A DNA stretch of 52,162 nucleotides from Hondaea fermentalgiana. Taxonomy: Eukaryota; Sar; Bigyra; Thraustochytrida; Thraustochytriidae. A program made the translations under genes and the position numbers. Shown here piece by piece: positions 1-9,170 of the stretch; position 1 is the stretch's first letter, and every line of letters starts with the position of its first letter. Location of the stretch: positions 107,630-159,791 of the forward strand of contig NPFB01000162.1 of assembly GCA_014084085.1 (NCBI GenBank), read 5' to 3'. The notes beneath the pieces are model-generated. The model ran no database searches, had not been told where the DNA came from, and saw only the letters and a list, made by a program, of their open reading frames with translations.

Positions 1-1
1 G

Positions 2-52
<51 letters not shown>
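1..52. repeat. (GCAG)n microsatellite
   Basis: Thirteen uninterrupted copies of GCAG open the window. Related tetranucleotide runs (GCAA/GCTT) occur near 47.1, 51.7 and 52.0 kb, so this is part of the local repeat style rather than a gene feature. Confidence 0.97.
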
Positions 53-1534
53 CGCGCAGGTGCGAGGCTGCGAGGACACAGAGAGAAAGACGGAACGAAA
101 CTGGCTTTGCGCCACTCCTTCTTGCTCCGCCATGCGAGATTGTACAATCATGCTTGCAAAGCTGGGTCCATCAAAATGGATTTGAGCCGGTGAGTCGGTC
201 CTGCCTTTGCAAAACTTGGTCCATGAAATTGGATTTGAGCCGGTGAACCGGTCCTGCCCTTGCAAACTGGACCCACAGATGATGCAACACTCTTGTGCTT
301 TGCATGCACTCATTCGACACGCTCCCGCTTGATGTTTTACAAACTGGCGACGAATGGATCCTTTTTTCCTATTCCTCACTCGTACTCGTTCTGGATGAGG
401 GAATTAGGCCCGCATTGATTGCTATCGACTGACTGTGAGACTCTCCGTACTCAAATTCCACGTTGATAAACGTGAGCAATTTGAGTATTTACGAAAAGCT
501 TGGAAAAAGCTCCAGCAGCGCGCAAGCAGCTGTGCTTTGTAGGTGCCACGCCGCGCCGCGCCATGCCACATTTTCGCGTCTTCATCCTTGACGACATCTG
601 CTCTGGTGTGAACATGGCCTTTTCGCGACTGCCGCGCAGAATTTCTCTACGATTCATCCGTCATGCGAAGGGAGAAGAAATTTCTCTCTTGTGCGACATC
701 TAATGCGTCACGAAAATGACGTCTTGCGGACACGTGGAGTGATCCAACACCCTTTTTTTTGTTTGAAAGATGAGGGAGGGGATTTCTTACTTGCTTTCTT
801 GCTGATTTATCTGATTAGAGAGTGAGACACCTCTCTTTTGGCCGATGAAGCTCTCCGCGAGCAACACCAGTCTCTGTGACACCACAGGTTTTCACGTACA
901 CAGCCTTGGCGTCTGCACTGCCCAAGAAGCTTTTCATCTGAATTCACCGACTTTTTAAAAAAGTCTTTCACTTGTGCGCTGCTTTCGAAAAGTGCAGACA
1001 TAGAAGCCGCTCTCATTGGGAGGATTCGGGTGCTGCGTGTGGAAGACTGTCGCATTCCTCTGTTCTTTTCCAAAGGCGCTCAGAACCATTGAGATAATCA
1101 GTCCTAGTGTGTGAATGCTCGAGCGAAGCTAAGCTCGTTGGTGGCGTGCAACTTTAATACTCAAGGGCTTTTCGTTGTTGTCAACACTACCGAGGCCATT
1201 CACTACATAGGTATTGAGCTTGCTTGACTCAGCATTTGGTCCAGATCAGTGCAAGTGTTTGGTCTTGATAAGCGCCAGCATCTAATCTAGATAAGTGACA
1301 GTGCCAGCATTTGGTCTAATCGCGCAACGAGCACAACACGATTCTCCCTCCAGCACAACCTTTTCCCTTTTTCCTCGGCTCCCTATTTTTTGCATCTTGT
1401 GCAATGATCTTGCGAACAAGAAAAGAAAGGTATACAGATTTTGATTATTTGCCATGGTTGATTGTTTGTTTGTTTGTTTGTTTATTTGTTCAACAAGAAG
1501 AGTAAATTGATGGTCAGCAAGATGTTGGTATAGA
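53..1534. other. Intergenic region without a supportable gene
   Basis: Only short, unconvincing open frames are present. The stretch holds a 53-bp tandem duplication (154-259), repeated CAGCATTTGGTC-like strings around 1231-1316, and a (TTTG)n run near 1462-1490 just downstream of the ALG13 stop codon. No tRNA or rRNA signal was recognised by eye. Confidence 0.6.
154..276. repeat. 53-bp imperfect tandem repeat, about 2.3 copies
   Basis: Copy 1 spans 154-206 and copy 2 spans 207-259. Both carry GGATTTGAGCCGGTGA followed by CGGTCCTGCC, and a third copy begins with TTGCAAACTGG at 260 and then fades. The copies differ at several positions, so the duplication is not brand new. No coding frame runs through it. 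Confidence 0.85.
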
Positions 1535-2343
1535 TCATACGTCAGCGTACATTTCCTGGTCGAGCAACGCAGGAAAAAGACCTGCGTCTCGCGGAGGATA
1601 AACCTCGAAGTGATCGAGGTCTGCATCCCCCAAGAGCGCTACGACATCAGCGGGCCGCGTCTTGCGCAAGACGCCCTTGGCCTCCATGGCCTCGGCGAGC
1701 TCCTCTTGATGATTATCCATGAGGTCTTCGTTGACGACAACCACGAGCGGCTTTTTTAGCCGCAAGGACTCCATAATCGAGCCTGCACCTGCGTGCGAGA
1801 CGATGAGAGCCGCGGACTTCATGTCATTCTCCAGCGTGCTCTTGAACCTGTAATAGCGGCATGGGAAAAACGTTGCCGACGCCGCTGGCTGGGTTGCGGC
1901 CTCCGCAGAGCCTTCTTCCACGGCACCGATGCGCTTCGGCACGTATGTGCCCCTGCCAATCTGTCATCGTCGTCACCAAGATTCGCCGCGTCAGCAACAC
2001 ATTCTTCATCTCTCTCTCCTCCTCCTTCTCCTCCTCCTACCATGCCATTCCCCCCGCCCTTTCGTCCTCTCCTCCTCTTTCCGTGCGTGCCCAATTCCTC
2101 TCCCCCCCCTCTTCTTCGGCGTCGTGCACGCGCTCTCGCGCTTGCTTACGCGCCGCCCTCTTGTTTCTGGCTGTTCTGACCTACCTGAATCGTCAGCGAC
2201 GTGAACCCCCTCTGCCGGAGCGCCTGCACGACGCTCTCGTCGTCGAGGGCCTCCACGAGGGCGTCGAAGCTCGTCGTGCCCACCGTCACGAACACGGGCT
2301 TCGCCTCGCGCGCGGGCTCCGCGTCCCCCTCTTTGCGACCCAT
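1535..2343 (-). CDS. ALG13: ALG13-type UDP-GlcNAc transferase catalytic subunit (two exons)
   Basis: Exon 1 is 2343-2185 and exon 2 is 1960-1535, giving 194 residues. The intron (2184-1961, 224 bp) starts GTAGGT and ends ACAG, and joins codons in phase 0 so that ...LTIQ continues into IGRGTYVPKR, the expected ALG13 sequence. The N-terminal half carries VFVTVGTTSFDALVEAL; the C-terminal half carries SHAGAGSIMESL and KPLVVVVNEDLMDNHQEELA, the donor-binding part of the GT28-like fold. In known systems ALG13 pairs with membrane-bound ALG14 at the ER and adds the second GlcNAc to dolichol-PP-GlcNAc. I chose the ATG at 2343 because the 36 in-frame residues upstream look non-conserved. Length fits the family. 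ALG14 is not in the window. Confidence 0.87.
1961..2184 (-). other. ALG13 intron
   Basis: GT-AG intron inferred because removing it joins two halves of ALG13 in frame. Donor is GTAGGT. On the minus strand it contains a long purine-rich (GGAG-type) stretch, the complement of the CTCC-rich plus strand at 2007-2090. Confidence 0.85.
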
Positions 2344-3105
2344 CGACACAAGAGAGCGAGAGACCACCGCGACGGGACCGAAGCGACGGAGCAGCAAGCA
2401 GGTTGATTGATTGACTGACTGCTGGAATTGAAGGAGGGTGGTCCTCGTCACCGCGCTTGCCTCGCCAAGCCGCGCGCAGGCAAAGACAGACGGCTCGCAA
2501 GCCCCCTCTCTCTCGCGCGCGCGCGTTCCGCCGGGCGAGCCCCCCCCCCTCTCGCGCTCGCGCTCGCGCTCGCGCTCTCCTGAAGCACGGCCCGGCCAAG
2601 CCTGCCTTGGCGTTCTGCTGCTGCTGCTCGCTTGCTCAGCTTGCCTGCTTTGGCCCTTCGTTCATCGTCCTCCTGGTCCTCCTTTCTATTCTTCACGCGA
2701 GTTCGACTTGGCTGGAGAGGTCCTTTCAGACATTCACGCCATCCGCGGCAAGTTCGTTCTCCTCGCGCAAGAGCTGAGCAGCGCCCGCCCGGCCCGGCTG
2801 GACTTGGCCTGGCGTTGAGATCTGGGCGGCGGGGCCGCTGGCGCGCTGATCGCGTGCAGCCAGACTCGCTGGCCTGGTCGGGAGGCTAGGCCAGGCCAGG
2901 CTAGTCGTTGCGTCGAGGCGCGGTCCATCATCGCCGGCCCCTTCTTTGCAGAGCCTGCTGCGCCTGCTGCCTCGGCTCTGTCTTCTTCTCGGCGCGGAGC
3001 AGACCCCGACCGCGAGGATCGAGCGGGCGGGCGAGCGAGCGCGCGCGGGGCAGAGAGGGAGGCCCGGAGCGCGCGGCGCCGGGAGCGCGGCCGCGGGCAG
3101 ACGCC
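2344..3105. other. GC-rich intergenic/divergent promoter region
   Basis: This separates the divergent ALG13 (-) and DHHC-like (+) genes. It is very GC-rich, with a (CTCGCG)n run near 2551-2576 and GGCCAGGCC-type repeats near 2886-2903. Long open frames exist on both strands but encode only Arg/Ala/Ser/Pro-rich low-complexity sequence, as expected from base composition. Confidence 0.6.
2401..2425 (-). promoter_or_regulatory. CAGTCAGTCAATCAATC motif upstream of ALG13
   Basis: Read on the minus strand, CAGTCAGTCAATCAATC lies about 60-80 nt before the ALG13 start. A near-identical string precedes DnaJ (5640-5662) and the giant membrane protein (27780-27822), in the same orientation relative to each gene. 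It may be a 5'UTR or initiator-type element. This is inference from recurrence only. Confidence 0.35.
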
Positions 3106-4803
3106 ATGTGGAAACGCAGCTTCAAGACACCGCACGGGAAGCACAGGTACGAGCGAAGAAGGAGAATGCCTGCGCGCATGGACACAGACAGACAAACGAA
3201 CGAACGAACGAACGAGCGAACGAACGAACCAACGAAATAGCAGCACGCGTCGTTCGTTGCCGCGCATGGGCAGCGTAGACGGCATGAGAACCGTATAGAG
3301 AGAGAGAGAGAGAGAGAGAGAAAAACTGACGAGTCAGCGATGCTGCGAATGCGCAGACCATGCTGCGGAGGTACCTGCCTCGTTGCTCACACCGGATGGG
3401 ACAATCTCACGCCCGTGACGCTCTGCATGGTACGTTTCAAAATCCAAATTGACATCAGTCGCCTTGAAATACAAGTGCGCGCACTAACCATTCTCGAACA
3501 TCGCAGCTCCTCATCCCATTCAGCTTGTGGCTTGTCTTTCTTCGCGATGAAGCAGCGTACGTTTTGGTCTTGTTGTCGTTCCGCTCATCGCACTTCCTCT
3601 CTTCCTGCACAATTCATTCATTCTCACCTTTTCATACTCGCCATCATGATCACTCCACAGTCAAGCTATCAGCCCGATCGTTCCCGTCGTCATGATCGCC
3701 ATTGTCGTTTTTACGCTTGTTGACCTGCTTCTCATCATGTTCACGGAACCTGGTATTCTCCCTACAATCACGTATGAGGAGTATGACGAGCAGGATTCCA
3801 CAGCGCCCGTGCGCATCGTCTCGGTACGTTTTCATTTGATAATTAATGAGAGGTCGCAAGGTGTTCCATGTGCAAAGCATTCAGCCAGCCAGCCAGCCAG
3901 TGACGGACAGTCGAAACTAACGCGCATTTTGCAACTTTTGCTTCATTCCCTTACTTTTCGTTTTCTTTGTGACATGCGCAGCGCATCGTACTCGATGGCC
4001 GAGAGTACGAGCTCCGCGAGTTCCGTGCCAAGTTCTCCAGGTACACGGGCAATTGCATCGAGTCATTCGACCACTTTTGCGGATGGACTGGCGCCGTCAT
4101 TGGCAAGCGTAATTATCGCTACTTTGTACTCTTTCTCGGGTTGTGTCTGTTGCTATCCATTGGTCTCGCGGGCTCGTGTACTGCTCTACTTGTCATCAAG
4201 GCTGAGCGCAACCACTTGACTGTTTTCAAAACCATCGAGGAGTCCATTCCAGAAACCGTACTCGGGAGCTACGGCTACCTCATGCTTTTTTCTCTCTTTG
4301 GCCTCTTGTACGTTTCTCTACCTTTTTCTGCGGCGTCTTAAGCGTGAGTCCTTTTTTCTGACTGACAGGCTTGCCTCCTTTTTTTTTTTTTCAGTGTGTT
4401 CCATATGCGTGCCATTGCAAGCAACCTCACAACAAACGAAATTCTCAAAAACACGTACGGGAGAGGAGGCAATCCACACGACCAGGTACGTCTTATGTTG
4501 TACTGCGCGCAAAATCAAAACGGCTGGTTTGCTGACTTGATCGCTATGGAATCTCGTCTCTTTCACGCGCGCACACAGGGGTGTCTGCGAAACGTCTGGC
4601 AATTCCTTTGTGGGCCCATCCCACGGAGCCGGGTTGCAGATCTTGATGTTGACTCTCCACTCCTTTCAGATTGCCTTCCTGCATCGATTCGCCCCGTTTC
4701 TCGTCCTAGCTCAGGTCGAGCCACCCACCCTTTGCAGTCCCAAGGGGGTCATCGAGATCTCGACAGAGACCACCACGAGGATCTCTCCCCAATACAAGTA
4801 TGA
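3106..4803 (+). CDS. DHHC-type palmitoyltransferase-like membrane protein (seven exons, degenerate core)
   Basis: Exons: 3106-3146, 3357-3429, 3507-3556, 3661-3823, 3982-4307, 4395-4485 and 4579-4803, predicting about 322 residues. Introns 2-6 start GTACGT and intron 1 starts GTACGA; all end AG. The product has family landmarks in order: CCGG, two membrane segments, TEPGILP, the core ending GKRNYRYF, two more membrane segments, [11 protein letters not shown] with NPHD, and a [12 protein letters not shown] tail. The core motif is DHFC (residues 139-142, 4069-4080) rather than DHHC. The Cys-rich domain is about nine residues shorter than usual and lacks most zinc-binding Cys; CPWVGNC is replaced by CGWTGAV. 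The nucleophile Cys remains. DHYC variants (yeast Akr1) are active, so activity here is undecided. The last exon end is uncertain: an alternative splice would change the tail after the CGPIPRSR segment. Confidence 0.82.
3147..3356 (+). repeat. Intron 1 of DHHC-like gene with (AACG)n and (GA)n microsatellites
   Basis: Donor GTACGA, acceptor GCGCAG. It contains an AACG tetranucleotide run (about 3192-3235) and a GA dinucleotide run (3297-3321). Length variation here would not alter the protein. Confidence 0.75.
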
Positions 4804-5049
4804 TAGTCCTTTTACAAAATCCACCGCACGCATGAAATAAGCAAACCGTGCGCATGATTCGATGCAATTTATATTACTCCCCTTTTTTCTTTCTTCATTT
4901 TCTCTACATCTTTTGCTATGCTGGCGAGCAAGGAAACATCCAACTTGAATGTTAAAATTCTGATGACAACGCAAAAGCAAAGGGTTATGTAGGCTATACA
5001 CGAGAACACACAGAACGTCCGAAAAATCCGTGATAAGGTTTCCATCGTA

Positions 5050-5295
5050 TCAGGGCGAAAGGAGAAGACTTTTGGTGGATTGTTTCATCATGTTCTCCGA
5101 GACTTTGTGCATCTCTCGCCACGACCCATTTCTGCGCGCCTCCAGAAACAATGGCAGTAGCTTTCGCTTGGCCTCCACGGAAAAGTCTTCCGTACGAATT
5201 ATGTCCGACGGCAGCTGGCCAAACTTGCGGTACCCGCGCGCCGCCTTGACGTCCATCGTGGCTTCTCCTTGTGTTGTTGCCCATCTGCTGCCCAT
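5050..5295 (-). CDS. Small conserved-looking hypothetical protein (81 aa)
   Basis: I do not recognise this protein. From the ATG at 5295 it reads 81 residues, with a charged helical segment around SVEAKRKLLPLFLEARRNG and SWREMHKVSENMMKQ. Its amino-acid balance is much more protein-like than the shadow frames nearby. An internal ATG at 5256 begins MDVKAARGYRKFGQLPSD and could be the true start. A TTTAG sits directly before the 5295 ATG on the minus strand, so this could also be the last exon of a longer gene. It is convergent with the DHHC-like gene and divergent from DnaJ. No membrane segment or signal peptide is visible. Confidence 0.5.
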   Translation of the reverse strand: MGSRWATTQGEATMDVKAARGYRKFGQLPSDIIRTEDFSVEAKRKLLPLFLEARRNGSWREMHKVSENMMKQSTKSLLLSP

Positions 5296-5750
5296 TCTAA
5301 AGACAACCAAAAGCGCTCGTGACTATCCGTTCAGAGGGGCAGGTCACCTACTTTTTGCACAAAATGGAACAATTTTCACGTATTGCGAGCAACAAAGATG
5401 CAGAGCGGAATTGCACAGTCCTCCTCTCATGCCCCCTCTTCCTTCTTTTCCCGCAACACAAGAGAGGGGGAGACGCGTCTTTGATCCAATTCAATTCGCC
5501 AAAGCCGTAGAGCTCGACCGTTGCGCGGCGCGGCGCAGTGCGGGCGCGTCGGTGCGTGCAAGCGCTCGAGCTTCACGCCTGCGCCGACTTGCGCCCGCAA
5601 CAAGCCAAGTTTGCTCGGGTGACGGAGGCAGTCTTGTCACAGTCAATCAGTCAGTCACGTCGTTCGTCGTCGGACCAGAGTGCCCGTCTGTCTACCTTTG
5701 CACCTTTCCCGCCCCTCGCCGCTTCACCAAATCACAACAGCCACCTCACG
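5296..5750. promoter_or_regulatory. Divergent promoter region between small protein (-) and DnaJ (+)
   Basis: About 450 bp without a supportable gene. It contains the motif AATCAGTCAGTCACG at roughly 5645-5659, about 95-110 nt before the DnaJ ATG, matching strings upstream of ALG13 and of the gene at 28.2 kb. An open frame runs in from 5538 in frame with DnaJ, but its residues look non-conserved and the J-domain start at 5751 is the natural initiation site. Confidence 0.45.
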
Positions 5751-6716
5751 ATGGGCAGAGATTTCTACAGCATCCTGGGCGTTGCCCGAGATGCCGACGA
5801 AAAACAATTGAAAAAGGCATATCGAAAGATGGCCATGAAACACCATCCAGACAAGAACCCGAACAACAGAGAAGAAGCCGAAGCCAAATTTAAAGAGGTC
5901 GCCGAGGCGTATGACGTCTTGAGCGATCCGGAACGCAGACAAGTGTACGACAACTTTGGCGAGGAAGGCCTCTCGGGCGATATGGGCGGCCCCGAAGCGG
6001 ATGGCGGTCCGCCCTTTGCCAATGTGGACCCGCACGAACTTTTTGCCAAATTCTTTCAAGGCTTTGGCGGCAGCAACGGCATCTTTGGAGCCCATTTCCG
6101 CGGCGGAGATCCCTTTGGAGAGTTTCTCGGCGGCAACGGCTTTCGTCCTCGAGGTGGACCCGCAGCAGCCTTTGGAGGCATCCACATGGTTCCTCGCGTT
6201 GTCAAGGCCGAGCTACAATGCACACTCGAAGAGCTTTACGCTGGTACCAAAAAGAGAATGAAAATTAGACGCAGAAATATTCAGAGTTCACGACCCGACG
6301 CCGAAGTTCTCGAAATTGACGTCAAACCTGGCTGGAAGGCAAACACACGCATCACCTTTACCGGTGTTGGCGACGAGATCAGGCCCGGCGAGTTTCAGGA
6401 CGTTATGTTTATTCTCACGGAGCGAAGCCATCCCCGTTTCACGCGACAAGGCTCCGACCTGCTGTACAGGCATACAGTCTCGCTCAAAGAGGCCCTCACT
6501 GGCTTTACCCTCGACATTGAGCATCTCGACGGCCGTAACATTAACTTGCGCGTGGACGACGTCATCTGTCCCAACACAACACGCCGCATTCCTCGCGAAG
6601 GCATGCCATCCTCGCGTCGCAAGGGCCACACGGGCGATCTCATCGTCGTCTTAGACGTTGAGTTTCCCAAATCTCTCTCAGAAGATCAAAAGGCATCATT
6701 AAAGTCCACGTTGTGA
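5751..6716 (+). CDS. DnaJ/HSP40 co-chaperone, class II (DNAJB/Sis1 type)
   Basis: This 321-residue protein starts MGRDFYSILGV and has a complete J domain (residues 1-70) with the HPD motif at 32-34, which stimulates Hsp70 ATPase. A Gly/Phe-rich linker follows (about 75-145), then the two C-terminal beta-sandwich substrate-binding domains from about 146, including KPGWKANTRITFTGVGDE and GDLIVVLDVEFPKSL. There is no CxxCxGxG zinc finger, which places it in class II, like human DNAJB1 and yeast Sis1. No signal peptide or ER-retention tail is present, so cytosol/nucleus is likely. Single exon. It converges on the phosphatase-like gene with about 200 bp between stop codons. Confidence 0.95.
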   Translation: MGRDFYSILGVARDADEKQLKKAYRKMAMKHHPDKNPNNREEAEAKFKEVAEAYDVLSDPERRQVYDNFGEEGLSGDMGGPEADGGPPFANVDPHELFAKFFQGFGGSNGIFGAHFRGGDPFGEFLGGNGFRPRGGPAAAFGGIHMVPRVVKAELQCTLEELYAGTKKRMKIRRRNIQSSRPDAEVLEIDVKPGWKANTRITFTGVGDEIRPGEFQDVMFILTERSHPRFTRQGSDLLYRHTVSLKEALTGFTLDIEHLDGRNINLRVDDVICPNTTRRIPREGMPSSRRKGHTGDLIVVLDVEFPKSLSEDQKASLKSTL

Positions 6717-6914
6717 GACACCCATCATCACGATCCCACGTCCGCCGTGGGCCCCTTTCCACTATTCTATTGTAAACCTTTTACCATTGTCAAATTTCGT
6801 ATTGCTCAATTTCCACGGGTGCTCGTATGAGCAAAGAAAGATCTCTTGCCCGACCTTGTTTGTAAATAGACTCCAGTTTTCCGTCACCAAAGACCATTGG
6901 CCTCTTGTCTCGAG

Positions 6915-7559
6915 TCAACCCGAGCTGGCATCAGCAAAAGGCTTGAACGTGACCCATGACGCTATCATTGTAGAAAAAGCATCATCTCCTGCGACGTTGT
7001 CGTCTTCATTCTCGCCCTCGGAAGACGCTCTTTTGGCAACCGGTAAGTCGACGTTGGACGCTCGAAAAGTCGACACGACGAAATTTCTCACCTCACTCGG
7101 AACATTCCCTTCCTTGACAAAGCGAGAGTATTCCGCGCTCATGCTCTCGATTGACCAGTGCTGCATCATGCGCAAGCACATGACAAAGACCCCTGTGGCG
7201 AGACCCCCATCGACACAGTGTACATATGCCGGAAGATTCCGGCGGTCTGCTAAAAGACCAAGGACCCGGGTCACGGATGCAACCGAGGGTATTTTCGACT
7301 CCTCGCCCAGGTTGATGACGATCAGCCGAATGCGCTCATGCTTGCAAAACTCAATGAGGTCCACGGTCAGGCCGGAGAGTCCACCTTTGACGATGCTCAC
7401 CACCGAGGCTAGACCGAGGCCGGAAAGAAAGGGGAAATTACGCAATGAAGGGTACGCGCCACGGTAAAGACACTCGTCTCGATCTGAGGTCCGGCCGCAG
7501 CTCACCACCGCAAATCGAAACGGAGGCACCTGCACAAGCCGCCCGGGCGTCGACGCCAT
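6915..7559 (-). CDS. SIW14/OCA-family tyrosine phosphatase-like protein, likely inactive
   Basis: The 214-residue protein matches the SIW14/OCA (plant/fungal atypical dual-specificity phosphatase) fold: PPFRFAVV near the start, LYRGAYPSLRNFPFL (31-45), a VVSIV strand, DLIEFCKHERIRLIVI, and AYVHCVDGGLATGVFVMCLR (111-130). The active-site signature should be HCxxxxxR. Here Cys115 is present but position 121 is Ala instead of Arg, with an acidic residue in the loop, as in the OCA4-like branch. It is therefore probably a pseudophosphatase or has very different chemistry. Active relatives act on inositol pyrophosphates or phosphotyrosine. The ATG at 7559 just precedes the conserved start of the domain. 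The C-terminal tail (about 178-214) is acidic and not conserved-looking. Confidence 0.85.
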   Translation of the reverse strand: MASTPGRLVQVPPFRFAVVSCGRTSDRDECLYRGAYPSLRNFPFLSGLGLASVVSIVKGGLSGLTVDLIEFCKHERIRLIVINLGEESKIPSVASVTRVLGLLADRRNLPAYVHCVDGGLATGVFVMCLRMMQHWSIESMSAEYSRFVKEGNVPSEVRNFVVSTFRASNVDLPVAKRASSEGENEDDNVAGDDAFSTMIASWVTFKPFADASSG

Positions 7560-8132
7560 CCTCCTCCTCCTCCTCCAAAGTCACCTCCGTTTCTCGCGGG
7601 CAAACGAATCCTTCTTTGTCCGGGATTTCGGCCTAGAGGAGACCCACGATGCTCTTGTCGCAGACGATCCTGACAGACGGTATCGTCGCCTCCCTGGTGC
7701 GCGCAAACTCTCCTCCCCCTCCTTCTTCGTCGCTTCCTTTGTTTGGGCTTGCTCTCCTCAACAACACTCATTCATTGACAGTCAATCAAGCCCTTTCAAT
7801 GCCTACTTTTGCGTTCCGCTCAAATCCGTTCTTTCCAGTCTTCGAGACTCACAGCTTTGCCAATCCAGAGCAGCGTCAAAGACGGCCGAGCATATCGTGT
7901 GGCAACGCCGCGGCTGACAGGGGCGAAGGCGGCCAGACTGACAGAAGGGTGTCTGCGTACCGTACTCCTCTTTGCTACGTAGTTCGAGGCGAGGCCTGCA
8001 ATATATCGACAAGGAACGGAAACAAGCAAAGTCATCGATACACAGCGTTGCTTTCATCTCTGTTTTGCTTGCAACGCAAGTATCGACCGCTTGCGACGTG
8101 ACGCATCGCAGTTTTACGTCAAGTAATCAAGC
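7560..8132. promoter_or_regulatory. Divergent intergenic region (phosphatase-like / ARM gene)
   Basis: It lies between two divergent genes. It contains a GACAGTCAATCAAG string near 7779, similar to the motif seen upstream of DnaJ. Open frames here are short or biased (a Pro/Ser-rich frame from 7649) and I do not support them as genes. Confidence 0.45.
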
Positions 8133-9170
8133 ATGGACCATTTCAGTCGATACGAGTCGCAAATCCGCGACAATCGAAATGGTCCTCGGAAAATGACCGC
8201 CAACCTGGAAGAGGAGATCCAGTCTGCTGACCTAGAAACGCGGCTCGAGGGACTGAAAAAGATCCAATCCAAGCTTTCGTCGTCTAGCAGATTTGCAAAA
8301 ACCCTTGTGGACTCGCCGCTTCTCGGCATCGCGGTTCAAAGGCTCGCAAACCCTCAAGACAAAAATATCGAGGAAACACAAATTTGCAAGGATATTATCG
8401 CAAGAGGTGCCCGCTTTCACCCTCGAGTGCTCGACACTCTCGCCGCAGACTATTTTAATGAGATTCTTGATGCACTTTACGCGTCTCCAAACGATGAGTC
8501 TCTGGTCAGCATCGTAGAGTCAATGAGTCGCAGTCAGTCGTGGATTGAAACGGTGCGTCAGACGACCAAGCTTTTGGATTTTCTCACCCGTCATGCTCGC
8601 TTCGCGATTCTTGAGCGAGTTCCAGAGGCCGCAATTCGCGAAGGCGCAGTGCCAGCCTGTGTTAACTTTTTGTCTGCACCAAATGTTGCCGAAGACCGGC
8701 GTGTGGCTGCCCTCCGATTTCTCCTGCAAGCAACGTACTTTCCAAAAGGTAGAAATGAGGCCATCGAAGAAGGCGGCGTGGCGCTCGTCATGGACCTTGC
8801 GGCAGATAATGAATTGTCCTTTCGCTTACGCGCACCTGCTATTGGCATCCTCAACAACTTGCTGCAAGACCCTCGCCACAAGGCCAAACATGAAGCGATT
8901 CAGGCAAATGCTGTTCATCTACTCTCATGCTTGCTGGCAACATTCTTTGGTCTCTTACGCGCAGCAGACGATGGCGCGTTGCCAGCAGTCCAAGTTGATC
9001 TCGGTCTCTTCACCATGCACGCTATTTCGACGCTCGCAAGTGACGCGCGCTCGCGCAAGGAGATGATCTCGCTTGTACAGACACTTTCCTGCATTGAAGA
9101 TCTTCAGCCCGGCCCTCGAATCGTAGCAGCAGTCCGTGAAGCACTTGATCGTCTTCGATGGACACCCTAA
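8133..9170 (+). CDS. Armadillo-like helical repeat protein, possibly RSPH14-like
   Basis: The 345-residue single-exon protein is almost entirely alpha-helical by eye, with ARM/HEAT-like units. Clear ones are IREGAVPACVNFL with VAEDRRVAALRFLLQATYF (about 170-210) and IEEGGVALVMDLAADN followed by LRAPAIGILNNLLQD (about 211-250). The N-terminal stretch LEEEIQSADLETRLEGLKKI resembles the start of radial spoke head 14 proteins, which belong to the flagellar axoneme. That is a weak similarity judged by eye, and a Hsp70 nucleotide-exchange factor of the Fes1/HspBP1 type is an alternative because ARM folds look alike. No membrane segment or signal peptide is visible. Confidence 0.75.
   Translation: MDHFSRYESQIRDNRNGPRKMTANLEEEIQSADLETRLEGLKKIQSKLSSSSRFAKTLVDSPLLGIAVQRLANPQDKNIEETQICKDIIARGARFHPRVLDTLAADYFNEILDALYASPNDESLVSIVESMSRSQSWIETVRQTTKLLDFLTRHARFAILERVPEAAIREGAVPACVNFLSAPNVAEDRRVAALRFLLQATYFPKGRNEAIEEGGVALVMDLAADNELSFRLRAPAIGILNNLLQDPRHKAKHEAIQANAVHLLSCLLATFFGLLRAADDGALPAVQVDLGLFTMHAISTLASDARSRKEMISLVQTLSCIEDLQPGPRIVAAVREALDRLRWTP

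Noticed and set aside
2006..2599. Long minus-strand open frame, Arg/Gly/Glu-rich
   Set aside because: It overlaps the ALG13 exon in another frame and is low-complexity sequence from GC-rich DNA.
2734..3285. Minus-strand open frame of about 183 codons
   Set aside because: Composition is Arg/Ala/Ser-rich without domains, and it overlaps exon 1 and intron repeats of the DHHC-like gene.
5538..5750. In-frame N-terminal extension of DnaJ
   Set aside because: 71 residues with Ser/Arg-rich composition and no transit-peptide logic; the J domain begins normally at 5751.
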